5,704 nt of DNA from DATKHR01 sp035510155 (lineage in GTDB: Bacteria > Acidobacteriota > Vicinamibacteria > Vicinamibacterales > CAVVIG01). A program made the translations under genes and the position numbers. Under the pieces are notes generated by a model. It was not told the origin of the DNA. It saw only the letters and a list, made by a program, of their open reading frames with translations, and made no database searches. Positions within the stretch are counted from its first letter, which is position 1; every line of letters begins with the position of its first letter. Of the stretch, positions 5,702 to 5,704 are shown piece by piece. Location: assembly GCA_035510155.1 (NCBI GenBank), contig DATKHR010000399.1, positions 1 to 5,704 of the forward strand. The letters run 5' to 3'.

Positions 5702-5704
5702 GCT

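Overview
The window is high in GC and holds five protein-coding genes, nearly all for a quinol-oxidising electron-transfer chain with cell-envelope cytochromes. The gene set is a b6-like cytochrome b, a Rieske protein, a multihaem cytochrome c, a monohaem outer-membrane porin-like protein and a two-domain DUF1259 protein. It suggests a Gram-negative, respiring environmental bacterium. Acidobacteriota or a similar deep-branching lineage is a reasonable guess, but nothing in the window fixes the taxonomy.

Layout, left to right. Bases 1-217 are upstream of the first gene. Bases 9 to about 147 look like a decayed start of a transposase OrfA reading frame. From 218 to 1654 on the + strand lies a secreted protein with one CxxCH haem motif followed by a likely outer-membrane beta-barrel. 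It converges tail to tail, with a 16-base gap, on a block of minus-strand genes. In transcription order these are a DUF1259 (LppY/LpqO-type) secreted protein (5701-4784), a 243-base gap with several inverted repeats, a Rieske [2Fe-2S] protein (4540-4064), a fused b6/subunit-IV-like cytochrome b (4044-2965), and a nonahaem cytochrome c with a C-terminal membrane anchor (2954-1671). The last three are 19 and 10 bases apart and clearly form one operon.

How they work together (partly inference). The Rieske and cytochrome b subunits form the quinol-oxidising core of a bc-type complex. The position normally held by cytochrome c1 or cytochrome f is filled by a nine-haem cytochrome, which could act as a periplasmic wire. 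The adjacent monohaem porin-like protein could be an outer-membrane partner of that wire, although it is on the opposite strand and has too few haems to span the membrane alone. In the Rieske protein, the serine usually hydrogen-bonded to the cluster is replaced by glycine. This suggests a lower-potential cluster and hence perhaps a low-potential quinone such as menaquinone. The role of the DUF1259 protein is unknown. No CRISPR array, tRNA, rRNA or intact mobile element is visible.
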